From contig JAHEDG010000020.1 in NCBI GenBank assembly GCA_024641335.1, positions 1 through 46,306 of the forward strand: a DNA stretch of 46,306 bases, in the 5' to 3' direction. Shown piece after piece: positions 26,629 to 35,500 of the stretch; within the stretch, counting starts at the first letter, position 1; each line of letters begins with the position of its first letter. The stretch is from Candidatus Zixiibacteriota bacterium. Lineage in GTDB: Bacteria > Zixibacteria > MSB-5A5 > UBA10806. A program made the translations under genes and the position numbers. Under the pieces are notes generated by a model. The model searched no databases, was not told where the DNA came from, and was given only the letters and a program-made list of their open reading frames with translations.

Positions 26629-27590
26629 AAGAGAAAATACTTATAACCGGAGGAGCGGGATTTGTCGGTTCCTTTTTGGCGGAAGAATTGCTCGGAAGAG
26701 GTTACTCCATTCTAGCCATTGATAATCTGTCGACAGGCAAGCTGGACAATATCGCTCATTTGCGCGATAATCCCGATTTCGAGTTTATCACCGGAACGAT
26801 CTTGAACGAAGAGCTTATGGATGATTCGATAGCTCGCTGCCAGAAAGTGTTTCATCTGGCCGCGGCTGTAGGCGTTCGCCTTATTATCGAACGGCCTGTG
26901 GAAACTATCGAAACCAATATCCTGGGAACCGAGATCATTTATAAATATGTCAATAAACATAAAAAAAAGGTAATTATCACTTCCACTTCCGAAGTTTACG
27001 GCAAGAATAATACCATTCCCTTTAAGGAAACAGACGACTCAGTTTACGGACCCACCATCAAGTCCCGGTGGAGCTACGCCTGTTCCAAGGCTATCGACGA
27101 ATTCCTCGGACTGGCTTATTTTCATGAGAAAAAACTGCCTGTGATTATTGTCCGGCTATTTAACACAGTAGGCCCGAGGCAGACAGGGCAATATGGCATG
27201 GTCGTTCCTACCTTCGTCCAACAGGCACTGCTGGGACATCACCTCACGGTTTTCGGTGACGGTGAACAGACACGATGCTTCGCCAATGTCAGGGATGTTG
27301 TCTGGGCTATGGCCGAGTTGGCCGAATCCGAGGAAGCGGTCGGTCAGGTATTCAACATCGGATCTACCGAATTAATATCGATTAACGATCTTGCCAAAAG
27401 AGTGAAGACTCTATCCGGGTCCGATTCGGCGATCGAGCATGTTCCTTACGACGATGCCTATGAGAGCGGCTTTGAAGATATGTTTCGGCGTATGCCGGAT
27501 ATATCCAAGGTTGAAAAGGCTATTGGTTTCAAGCCGCGAAGAAACCTCGATAAAACCATAAACGAGATTATTGAGTACTTTAAAGAATGA
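26625..27590 (+). CDS. NAD-dependent sugar-nucleotide epimerase/dehydratase (extended SDR)
   Basis: This 321-residue extended SDR starts at TTG overlapping the GmhB stop by 4 nt. Motifs: GGAGFVGSFLAE for NAD, STSEVYG, and catalytic Tyr151/Lys155 in YACSK. NTVGPRQTGQYGMVVP and the C-terminal RRMPDISKVEKAIGF are common in UDP-glucose 4-epimerase, UDP-glucuronate decarboxylase and GDP-mannose dehydratase relatives. Which reaction it performs cannot be told from sequence alone. It overlaps the next gene by 4 nt. Confidence 0.88.
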   Translation: MKEKILITGGAGFVGSFLAEELLGRGYSILAIDNLSTGKLDNIAHLRDNPDFEFITGTILNEELMDDSIARCQKVFHLAAAVGVRLIIERPVETIETNILGTEIIYKYVNKHKKKVIITSTSEVYGKNNTIPFKETDDSVYGPTIKSRWSYACSKAIDEFLGLAYFHEKKLPVIIVRLFNTVGPRQTGQYGMVVPTFVQQALLGHHLTVFGDGEQTRCFANVRDVVWAMAELAESEEAVGQVFNIGSTELISINDLAKRVKTLSGSDSAIEHVPYDDAYESGFEDMFRRMPDISKVEKAIGFKPRRNLDKTINEIIEYFKE

Positions 27591-29863
27591 GCTTATTCTA
27601 TTTATCAGCTTTTTTGATTTCTTTTGTGGCCGTATTTTTGATAATTCCGCCCACTAAGAAATGGGCATTAAAGGCCGGTTTCATGGACGTTCCTGCCGGA
27701 GTCAAGGATCACGGAAAACCAACGCCTTTAGGTGGAGGAGTTGCTGTCATGACCGGGTCCGTTATTGTATTGCTAATTCTAATATTTCTTTTCGATTTTC
27801 CTTATTCCAAAACCGCTGTCGGTATTCTCTCCGGAACCGTGTTAATTGTCTTTATAGGCTTATATGATGACTATTACGAAATGGGAGCGATGGGGAAAAT
27901 GTTCGGACAGGTAATAGCTGCCTTGATATTCTTGACATTTGTCGAGAACCGCCCTCCCATATTATCTACCGCCGCCTTTTACGTGCTCTCGGTGCTTTGG
28001 ATAATCGGTTTGCAAAACGCCATTAATTTTATCGATAACCTCGACGGACTATGCGGAGGTATTTCTTTGGCGATAGCCGTCGGTTTCGGTGTTTTGTTTA
28101 TTCTAAAGGGAATGCCGTTATTCGCCGCGATAAGTTTTATTCTGGCCGGTTCGGCGCTTGCTTTCCTTCGTTACAATCTATCTCCGGCCAGTATTTTCCT
28201 GGGCGACGGGGGAAGTCTGCTTTTCGGTTTCGCCCTGGCCGCTTTGGGAATCGTACATTTGAATACATCGAAAAATATGACCGCGGCTTTATCGCCCGTG
28301 TTAATAATGGCTTTTCCTATTTTCGATATGACCCTGGTCACCATAACCAGGCTGAACAAGGGCAGAAAAGTGTATATTGCCAGTAAGGATCATGCCTGGG
28401 ATATGATCAGAGGATTGGGTATGACTCGTCAGGCCACGGTTCTTACCATTGTCGTAATCAATATCATTCTGGTAGGCTCCGGGGTCGCTCTTTTCTTTAT
28501 GGGCGAATCGCCCTACCAAATCCTGACTGTAGTCGCTTTTGCCCTGCTTTTGGCGTTTATCGGAACTCAATTGTATAAGAACTTCCTATATATAAGAGAT
28601 AGCGTTAAGACCATTATCGGTGATATTGCCGCCGTCAATCTGGCTTTCATCATATATTACCTGATCAAATATCACAGCGGTATCCTGGAATATTCGGTTG
28701 TAGTTCCGCTGGAAACTTTAGCCGTTCCTCTGGCCTGGATCAACGCTTTCTGGATAATCCTGTACGCGGCCATTGGATTTTATGACATTTCCTATGAAGA
28801 TCCCTTAAAAAAACATATCGCTATGCTTTTCAAAAGCATTCTGGCCGGCGGAATAATATTTATCCTGGCCAATTACCAGCCTGGTACCGGGCTGCAGATT
28901 TCCATAATCTCGATCCTGTTATTTTTGAGCCTTCTATTTTCGATCAATGTTTTATTCAGGGCTTTGCTATATTGGGATTTAACTGCCAGATTCAGGTACG
29001 CCGCTGTCAAACTTAACGCCGTCATCGTAAATCCCGGCTCGAATGCGTCTTCAGGATTCCCTCTTGAGCTCTTCGCCAAACGATATAACCTAATCGGATA
29101 TATAGGAAATCATAACCTCTACGATCTCGAAAATCTCGGCCAACTCGATGATATTTCCGATATCTTAAGTCTCAAAAAAACAGCCCGAATTATTTTGGAT
29201 ATGGATGAAAGCAGCTGCCCCGATCTGGTGGATATATTCAAATCAGCCTTCTATATGGAAACCGTCTACTTATGCGGCCCTGGAGCTTATCCTTATCTTA
29301 ATGGCCTTAAGATATACCGAACTAATCATAAAGATGTTAAAATAATCTCTATCAGGCATTTCGGGTTATTCCCCCAGCTTTTAAAGAGAATTATGGATAT
29401 CGCCCTGGGTCTGATTTCCATAACCGCTGTCATGCCTTTTATCGCTTTTGGCCTTATTAAAGACGCCCTCAATAAGAAATTATCTTTCAACGATATCCAG
29501 ATAGTCTCGGCCGGAGTAAGGCAAGCAAGGCTTCGTCGATACTCTACTAGCCCCGTAAGCAGCCTTCGGGGATGGTGGCTTCTGCTGGCCGTAATTAAAG
29601 GAGATATCAGTTATTATGGTGTGACAATTACTACCGTGGATGAATATAAATCGCTGATGAATGCTATTCCCGGTTACTGGAGAAAATTCCTGGTTCGGCC
29701 GGGGTTATTCGGCCCGGGGTATAGCGGCAGTTCGCCGGAAGAGAGATTCGCGCTCGATCTCGCGTATATGGAAAACGCCTCGTTTCTCGGCGATTTGAAA
29801 ATGATGCTCAAACATCTGCTCGGTCTTAAGCCGGCAAAAATTCGGGAAGAAAAGTATGCTTGA
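27587..29863 (+). CDS. Fusion of polytopic (WecA/MraY-like) and degenerate monotopic (WbaP-like) phosphoglycosyltransferases
   Basis: This 758-residue membrane protein joins two unrelated families that both load sugar-1-phosphate on undecaprenyl phosphate. Residues 1-325 are a PNPT enzyme with its motifs intact: KPTPLGGG (44-51), DDYYEMG with D94/D95, NAINFIDNLDG (144-154), FLGDGGS and SKDHAWDM (H269). Residues about 345-460 hold four more membrane helices, 475-580 a Rossmann-like domain, and 597-750 a bacterial-sugar-transferase domain: the re-entrant helix KRIMDIALG...MP, AVIKGDISYYG, VRPGLFGPGYSG and YMENASFLGDLKMMLK. The segment that should carry KFRSM and the Asp-Glu dyad is missing (residues 636-664 are too short), so this half looks inactive. 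There is no frameshift. It overlaps serS by 8 nt. Confidence 0.87.
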   Translation: MSLFYLSAFLISFVAVFLIIPPTKKWALKAGFMDVPAGVKDHGKPTPLGGGVAVMTGSVIVLLILIFLFDFPYSKTAVGILSGTVLIVFIGLYDDYYEMGAMGKMFGQVIAALIFLTFVENRPPILSTAAFYVLSVLWIIGLQNAINFIDNLDGLCGGISLAIAVGFGVLFILKGMPLFAAISFILAGSALAFLRYNLSPASIFLGDGGSLLFGFALAALGIVHLNTSKNMTAALSPVLIMAFPIFDMTLVTITRLNKGRKVYIASKDHAWDMIRGLGMTRQATVLTIVVINIILVGSGVALFFMGESPYQILTVVAFALLLAFIGTQLYKNFLYIRDSVKTIIGDIAAVNLAFIIYYLIKYHSGILEYSVVVPLETLAVPLAWINAFWIILYAAIGFYDISYEDPLKKHIAMLFKSILAGGIIFILANYQPGTGLQISIISILLFLSLLFSINVLFRALLYWDLTARFRYAAVKLNAVIVNPGSNASSGFPLELFAKRYNLIGYIGNHNLYDLENLGQLDDISDILSLKKTARIILDMDESSCPDLVDIFKSAFYMETVYLCGPGAYPYLNGLKIYRTNHKDVKIISIRHFGLFPQLLKRIMDIALGLISITAVMPFIAFGLIKDALNKKLSFNDIQIVSAGVRQARLRRYSTSPVSSLRGWWLLLAVIKGDISYYGVTITTVDEYKSLMNAIPGYWRKFLVRPGLFGPGYSGSSPEERFALDLAYMENASFLGDLKMMLKHLLGLKPAKIREEKYA

Positions 29864-31130
29864 TCCTAAGTTCATTAAAGCCAATCCTGACACTGTCAAA
29901 AAAGCGGTCAGCGATAAAGGCGAGAAAGCCGATATCGACAGGTTCATCGAACTCGATGAACAACGCAGGACCATTATCGTCGACGTTGAAAAACTCAAAT
30001 CCGATAGAAACTCGGCGTCCATGGAAGTGGCCGGGATAAAGAAAAAGGGGGGTGACGCCTCCGAGATTATCGCCCGAATGAAACTGGTAGGCGACGAAAT
30101 CGCCTCCATGGATAATCAGCTTCGCGCGATCGAAGATGAGATCAATGAGATCCTTCTATGGGTTCCTAATATGCCTCATCCTTCCGTTCCAGTAGGGAAG
30201 ACAGAGCAGGATAATATCGAGATAAAGAAATGGGGCGAAATCAAAGCCTTCGACTTTACGCCCAGACCGCATTGGGAAATCGGAGAAATAATCGGTGGAC
30301 TCGATCTGGCCGCGGGAGCTAATGTCAGCGGCTCCGGTTTCTATTTCCTCAAAGGACCGGTCGCCAGACTCGAGCGAGCTCTCATCAATTTTATGATAGA
30401 TCTTCATACTTCCGAACACGGTTTCACCGAAGCTATGGTACCGTATCTGGTCGGCGAGAACGCTATGAAGGGTACCGGACAGATCCCCAAACTCAAAGAC
30501 GATATGTATAAAATAGAAAACGAAAATCTCTATCTGATTCCCACGGCCGAAGTATCCCTTACCAATATGGCTGCCGGGACAATTCTCCCGCCCGAATCCC
30601 TTCCTCTGAAAATCTGTGCCTTCTCTCCATGCTTCCGGAAGGAATCAGGATCTTATGGCAAGGATACCAGGGGCATTATCAGGGTACATCAATTTCATAA
30701 GGTAGAGCTTGTTAAAATAGTCGAGCCGGAATCGTCCTATGACGAGCTGGAACTCCTATTGGCCAACGCCGAAAAAGTTCTGCAATTGCTCAAGCTGCCT
30801 TATAGAGCAAAAACCCTTTGCACAGGCGATCTTTCTTTCGCCGCGGCCAAATGCTACGATCTGGAGCTCTATGCTCCGGGAATGGAGAGCTGGCTCGAAG
30901 TATCGTCCTGTTCGAACTTCGAAGATTTTCAGGCCAGACGGATGAACCTGCGCTATCGTCCCGAAAAAAGCGGCAAGGCAATATTTCCGCATACCCTCAA
31001 CGGATCAGGGCTGGCTCTGCCCAGAACCGTTATCGGTATCCTCGAAAACTACCAGACTAAAAACGGCCAGGTAGTTGTTCCTGACGTATTAAAACCATAC
31101 TTGGGTGGCCAGGAGATGTTAAAAGGATAA
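29856..31130 (+). CDS. serS: Serine--tRNA ligase
   Basis: This 424-residue class II aminoacyl-tRNA synthetase charges tRNA-Ser. The N-terminal long coiled-coil arm (about 28-105) binds the tRNA variable loop. Motif 2 is FRKESGSYGKDTRG, followed by RVHQFHKVELVKI; motif 3 is NGSGLALPRTVIGILENYQ. Length is normal. It starts inside the end of the phosphoglycosyltransferase fusion, so it is probably transcribed from the polysaccharide operon at least in part. Confidence 0.97.
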   Translation: MLDPKFIKANPDTVKKAVSDKGEKADIDRFIELDEQRRTIIVDVEKLKSDRNSASMEVAGIKKKGGDASEIIARMKLVGDEIASMDNQLRAIEDEINEILLWVPNMPHPSVPVGKTEQDNIEIKKWGEIKAFDFTPRPHWEIGEIIGGLDLAAGANVSGSGFYFLKGPVARLERALINFMIDLHTSEHGFTEAMVPYLVGENAMKGTGQIPKLKDDMYKIENENLYLIPTAEVSLTNMAAGTILPPESLPLKICAFSPCFRKESGSYGKDTRGIIRVHQFHKVELVKIVEPESSYDELELLLANAEKVLQLLKLPYRAKTLCTGDLSFAAAKCYDLELYAPGMESWLEVSSCSNFEDFQARRMNLRYRPEKSGKAIFPHTLNGSGLALPRTVIGILENYQTKNGQVVVPDVLKPYLGGQEMLKG

Positions 31131-32372
31131 ATGGAATTGGCTGCAAAAAGAAAATACACTAACCGGACTTATGTCGGCTATTCCTGGTTTTTCAAGGGCT
31201 TTCTTGTTTTCGGAATGATCGCCGTAATCAGCCTTTTTATTTATTTCAACCAATCTGTTGTCAACGGCTTGAAAGCCGATGCTACCAGGGTCAGTCAGGC
31301 TTACGCCCGCCTGATACAGTACGGGGCCAGCGAGGCCACAGATCCGGCGGTTATCGATTTCATTTTCGAAAACATAGTCACCAAAGTTAATTTTCCAATT
31401 GTGGTAACCGATAAAGCCGGTATTCCCGCCGCCTGGACTGTAAATATAAACCCTAACGATACCACGATGGCGAGCAGAAGAAAATTATTTGAATTTATCG
31501 AAGAATTCGACCGGCAAAACGCCCCGATTCAAATTACCGTCGGCGACGAAATCATCAGTATCCTTCATTACGGCGATTCGGAAATGATTACCCGCCTCCA
31601 GATGATACCGGTCATAGAGATCTCGGTGGTCGGCTTTTTTATCCTCGTCGCCTTTGTGGGAATAAGACATATTCAGCATGCCGAACAACGATCGATCTGG
31701 GTTGGCATGGCCAAGGAAACAGCTCACCAACTCGGTACGCCCCTGTCATCTCTGATAGGATGGGTAGAACTGCTCAAGATAAAACATGATCAGGGCATTA
31801 TTCTGTTTACCGGCGATGGTCCGGAAAACGACTTCAACGAAATCTCATCGCGAATGCTCAGCGATCTAAAACGTCTTGACCGAATCGCTACCCGATTCGG
31901 ACAAATCGGATCGATACCGGATATCGAAGAATCAGACCTGAACGAAGTGGTCAGAGAAGTAGCCGCTTATTTTAAAATGAGAATGCCTTCTAAAGGAATT
32001 ACCATCACCGAAAAATACGGAGAACTTCCACCCGTTAAAATAAACGCAGAGCTAATCCGCTGGGTCGTCGAGAATCTTGTTAAAAACTCTATGGAGTCCA
32101 CAAGTCCGAAGGCCGGGATCATTCTCATCAAAACCGAGTATAATCAACAGAAGAAATTGGCTGTTGTTATTGTCGAGGATAACGGCAGGGGAGTGCCTCC
32201 TTCCGAACAAAAAAAAATATTCGCCCCCGGCTTTACCACCAAAAAAAGAGGCTGGGGACTGGGTCTGACCCTGGCCAGAAGAATCGTCGAAGAATATCAT
32301 GGAGGAAAAATTAGCCTGAAATACTCCGATCCGGGAATAAGAACCGCTTTCGGAGTCGAGATTCCGGCTTGA
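31131..32372 (+). CDS. Membrane sensor histidine kinase, PorY-like
   Basis: This 413-residue sensor kinase has TM1 at about 20-38, a periplasmic sensor of about 120 residues (39-158) and TM2 at about 159-178. The phospho-acceptor H199 is in MAKETAHQLGTPLSSL, a variant H-box seen in PorY-type kinases. The ATPase has NLVKNSMES (N box), VEDNGRGV (G1) and GWGLGLTLARRIVEEYHGG (G2). The start codon directly follows the serS stop. The PorX-like regulator begins 4 nt downstream, so they are a cognate pair. Confidence 0.88.
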   Translation: MELAAKRKYTNRTYVGYSWFFKGFLVFGMIAVISLFIYFNQSVVNGLKADATRVSQAYARLIQYGASEATDPAVIDFIFENIVTKVNFPIVVTDKAGIPAAWTVNINPNDTTMASRRKLFEFIEEFDRQNAPIQITVGDEIISILHYGDSEMITRLQMIPVIEISVVGFFILVAFVGIRHIQHAEQRSIWVGMAKETAHQLGTPLSSLIGWVELLKIKHDQGIILFTGDGPENDFNEISSRMLSDLKRLDRIATRFGQIGSIPDIEESDLNEVVREVAAYFKMRMPSKGITITEKYGELPPVKINAELIRWVVENLVKNSMESTSPKAGIILIKTEYNQQKKLAVVIVEDNGRGVPPSEQKKIFAPGFTTKKRGWGLGLTLARRIVEEYHGGKISLKYSDPGIRTAFGVEIPA

Positions 32373-32376
32373 TATT

Positions 32377-33936
32377 ATGCAAAAAGAGAATTTGAAAACG
32401 ATACTTTGGGTTGATGACGAAATCGATCTGCTTTCGGCTCATGTCATCTTTTTAAAGGATAAAGGGTACAATGTGCTGCAAGCCTCCAACGGCGATGACG
32501 CTATCGAGATCGTCTCCAAAAGGGGAGTCGATCTGGTGCTGCTCGATGAGATGATGCCAGGGCGCGACGGATTGTCCACGCTTGAGGGTATTAAGGATAT
32601 CGATCCCCAGCTGCCGGTAATCATGGTCACAAAATCTGAAGAAGAGCATCTGATGGACGAAGCCATTGGCAAAAAGATCGATGATTATCTCACCAAACCT
32701 GTCAATCTCAGCCAGATACTCTCAGCCATTAAAAGGATCCTTGACCGTCAGCGATTGACCGAAAGCAGATTGACCCGGGAGTTCGTGACAGAGTTTAATA
32801 AAATCAACGCCCAGCTCTCCGGACCCCTTGGTTGGAGGGACTGGGTGGATATTCATGTCAAGCTCTCCGAAATTGACCTGGAACTCGAAAGTTTCAGAGA
32901 CGTCGGTCTCAAACAGTCACTTCTGGATCTGCGAAAACAAAGCTCCGCCGAATTCGGACGATTCGTAGCCAGAAATTACGAAAGCTGGATCGGAGCCAGA
33001 GAGCGGCCCCCTTTATCGGTTGACGTGGTACGCGATCATGTCGCCCCTCTGCTTAAAGAGGGTATTCAGACATTCTTTATTGTTGTCGATTGTATGCGGC
33101 TCGATCAATGGCTGATGATAGAGCCATTATTGGCGGAGTATTTTACTATCAAGAAAGACTACTATTATTCCATCCTGCCCACGGCCACTCCCTTTTCCAG
33201 AAACTCCATATTCGCAGGTGAATATCCTGATAAAGTCTCCGAGCTGTATCCGGAATTATGGGATAGATCCTCGAACGAGGCCAGCCGTAACAGGCACGAA
33301 CGTCAGCTTCTCGATAGAAACCTGGCTAAATTGGGACTGAATCTGAAGTCCGAGCCCAAATATGTAAAAGTCCTCGATTATGACGAGGGACAGAATCTGG
33401 CCAGGAAAATTCAATCCTATTCCAATGTGCCTCTCCTGTCCGTCGTTTATAATTTCGTCGATATTATGCTTCACGGACGCAGCGAGTCGGAGATACTTCA
33501 GGAGATCGCCCCCAATGAAGCCGCCTTTCGCTCATTGGTTCAATCCTGGTTCGGGTATTCGCACATGCTCGATATGCTCAAAACACTGGCCGCATGGAAT
33601 TGCGCCGTTGTCATCACCACCGATCACGGTTCGGTCATTGGATCCAGGGGAGCCATCGCCTACGGAAAAAAAGATACTTCTACCAACCTCAGATATAAAT
33701 ATGGCGATAACCTCAACTGTGATCCCAAACAGGCCTGGCTGATTAAAAATCCTAAAAATCTGAAACTGCCGACCTGGGGTCTGGCTACTACCTATATCAT
33801 CGCCATGGAGGATTACTATTTCGTTTATCCGACCAAATACTCTGAATACCGCCGGCAATACCAGCATAGTTTCCAGCATGGCGGTATCTCCCTGGATGAA
33901 ATGATTCTGCCTGTGGCCACCTTGCGGCCCAGATAA
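32377..33936 (+). CDS. porX: Response regulator with PglZ/alkaline-phosphatase effector, PorX-like
   Basis: This 519-residue protein has an N-terminal receiver domain with phospho-acceptor D57 (VLLDEMMPG), T85 and K107, with WVDDEIDLL at the start, a helical linker and a C-terminal PglZ (alkaline-phosphatase-fold) domain. The latter has VVDCMRLDQW (metal Asp), PTATPFSRNSIFAG with candidate catalytic Thr271, TTDHGS and the terminal HGGISLDEMILP. This architecture and length match PorX of Bacteroidota, which regulates the type IX secretion system and has phosphodiesterase activity. It follows a PorY-like kinase. No T9SS gene is in the window, and no exported protein here shows an obvious T9SS C-terminal domain. 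Confidence 0.9.
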   Translation: MQKENLKTILWVDDEIDLLSAHVIFLKDKGYNVLQASNGDDAIEIVSKRGVDLVLLDEMMPGRDGLSTLEGIKDIDPQLPVIMVTKSEEEHLMDEAIGKKIDDYLTKPVNLSQILSAIKRILDRQRLTESRLTREFVTEFNKINAQLSGPLGWRDWVDIHVKLSEIDLELESFRDVGLKQSLLDLRKQSSAEFGRFVARNYESWIGARERPPLSVDVVRDHVAPLLKEGIQTFFIVVDCMRLDQWLMIEPLLAEYFTIKKDYYYSILPTATPFSRNSIFAGEYPDKVSELYPELWDRSSNEASRNRHERQLLDRNLAKLGLNLKSEPKYVKVLDYDEGQNLARKIQSYSNVPLLSVVYNFVDIMLHGRSESEILQEIAPNEAAFRSLVQSWFGYSHMLDMLKTLAAWNCAVVITTDHGSVIGSRGAIAYGKKDTSTNLRYKYGDNLNCDPKQAWLIKNPKNLKLPTWGLATTYIIAMEDYYFVYPTKYSEYRRQYQHSFQHGGISLDEMILPVATLRPR

Positions 33937-33987
33937 CTGTAGACAATCCGGCTGTTCTATATTATTCTCGTTAAATCACGCTGCCTT

Positions 33988-34428
33988 ATGAAACAACTTC
34001 TGCTGACAGATTCAATGAGCCCGGACGAGACCGAACAAATCGCCGTCGAATTGGCTTCCGCGTTAAAACCAGGGGACATCGTCGCCCTTTACGGTGATTT
34101 GGGTTCGGGGAAAACCTGCTTTGTCCGAGGATTGGCACGAGGATTGAACTGTTCCCGGCCGGCAAAGAGCCCGTCCTTTAGCATAATCAACGAATATCCC
34201 GGAAATATCCCGCTCTATCACTTTGACCTGTACAGACTTGAAAATACGGCCCAAATCGATGAGCTCGGGTGGACTGATTATCTCGAGTCCGACGGGATTC
34301 TGGCCATTGAATGGGCTGAAAAGATTAAAAATATGTTGCCGATTAAACGGTTCGATATTTACTTAAACATCGTCGATCCTCAAATCAGGCGGCTGGAGAT
34401 TATTGCCGGTGTTGATCCTGGGAATTGA
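33988..34428 (+). CDS. tsaE: tRNA t6A-modification ATPase TsaE
   Basis: This 146-residue P-loop protein needed for N6-threonylcarbamoyl-adenosine synthesis at A37 of ANN-decoding tRNAs has Walker A GDLGSGKTCFVRGLA, KSPSFSIINEYP and the Walker B-like YHFDLYRL, then AIEWAEK. A TATATT (33958-33963) lies 24 nt before ATG and could be a -10 element, but no -35 fits. The next gene, tsaB, overlaps its end by 26 nt. Confidence 0.94.
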   Translation: MKQLLLTDSMSPDETEQIAVELASALKPGDIVALYGDLGSGKTCFVRGLARGLNCSRPAKSPSFSIINEYPGNIPLYHFDLYRLENTAQIDELGWTDYLESDGILAIEWAEKIKNMLPIKRFDIYLNIVDPQIRRLEIIAGVDPGN

Positions 34429-35053
34429 CAGTTCCGATGATTTCGTTTCCGTGGGGATAGCCGGCCCGGAAGGTACTCTTGTTTCCGTATCATCCCAGCC
34501 GGAGCAAAGAAATAAAAACGTATTGCACGCGCTATTGGTGGAAAGTCTGACTAAGATAAAAATGAGCCTCGATAATCTGAATGGAATTGCCGTTGCCTTG
34601 GGCCCCGGATCGTTTACCGGACTCAGGGTCGGACTGGCCGCGGCCAAAGGACTGGGCTGGTCTTTGAATCTGCCCCTGGCCGGAGTTTCGTCTCTAACCG
34701 TTATTGCCCACGCCTCCCCGATTGACGGCCGTATCCTGGCGATCAAGGATGCCCGTCGGAGCGAATTCTATTACGGCGGCTTTGAGAAAAAGGGCTATGA
34801 TATAGTGCGGCTCATCCCTGATTCCGTCGGAACATCCGAGGATATCACCCGTTTGATTTCTGAGAACTTCAAACCTGTAGGACCCGGATTACGAGCTCTC
34901 TCTCGCGCAGGCGATACTATCGATCCCAACATCATCGGCGGGACAATCGCCCGGCTGGGAAGACAAATGATTCTCGCCGGTGAAAAACTAGACATCTCTT
35001 CAGCTTCTCCAAGCTATATCAGAATGCCAGGTCTGGGACAGGGAAAAGGATAA
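34403..35053 (+). CDS. tsaB: tRNA t6A-modification protein TsaB
   Basis: This 216-residue ASKHA-fold partner of TsaD has ILGIDSSDDFVSVG at the N-terminus, ALGPGSFTGLRVGLAAAKGL and AIKDARRSEFYYGGF. It starts at TTG 34403 with GGAG 4 nt before; GTG 34409 with better spacing is an alternative. TsaD, the catalytic paralogue, is not in the window. The tsaE-tsaB-rimI order is common in bacteria. Confidence 0.93.
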   Translation: MPVLILGIDSSDDFVSVGIAGPEGTLVSVSSQPEQRNKNVLHALLVESLTKIKMSLDNLNGIAVALGPGSFTGLRVGLAAAKGLGWSLNLPLAGVSSLTVIAHASPIDGRILAIKDARRSEFYYGGFEKKGYDIVRLIPDSVGTSEDITRLISENFKPVGPGLRALSRAGDTIDPNIIGGTIARLGRQMILAGEKLDISSASPSYIRMPGLGQGKG

Positions 35054-35056
35054 CTT

Positions 35057-35500
35057 ATGTCTGCGATTACTATTCGGCGGATGGCCGAGAACGACCTCGA
35101 GAAGGTCACCGATATAGAAAAAGAAGTGTTTTCCGATCCCTGGAGTTTGAACGCTTTCAAAACCGATCTCAATAACGACATGGCTCTTCCTCTGGTGGCC
35201 GAGTTCGAAAACACTATAGTCGGGTATACCAATCTCTACATTGTCGCCGGGGAAGTGCAGATCGGAAATTTCGCCGTTGCCCCCGGATATCGTAAAAGGG
35301 GAGTAGCTAAGCTCCTTATGGACGAAATCCTGAAAACGGCCGCCGAAAATAAGTGCGCTTCTGTTTTCCTGGAGGTGAGGGAATCCAATACGCCTGCTCA
35401 ATCGCTTTATAAATCCTATGGTTTCCAGCAAATCGGGCAGAGAAAAGACTATTATTCCAGCCCCAGGGAATCAGCGATTGTCATGGTTAAGGAGATATAA
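35057..35500 (+). CDS. rimI: Ribosomal-protein alanine N-acetyltransferase RimI
   Basis: This 147-residue GNAT enzyme acetylates the N-terminal alanine of ribosomal protein bS18 in characterised species. Motifs: IRRMAENDLEKV, IGNFAVAPGYRKRGVAKLLMD (acetyl-CoA loop R/Q-x-x-G-x-G/A) and VRESNTPAQSLYKSYGF. Its TAA shares a base with the accD start. Confidence 0.93.
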   Translation: MSAITIRRMAENDLEKVTDIEKEVFSDPWSLNAFKTDLNNDMALPLVAEFENTIVGYTNLYIVAGEVQIGNFAVAPGYRKRGVAKLLMDEILKTAAENKCASVFLEVRESNTPAQSLYKSYGFQQIGQRKDYYSSPRESAIVMVKEI

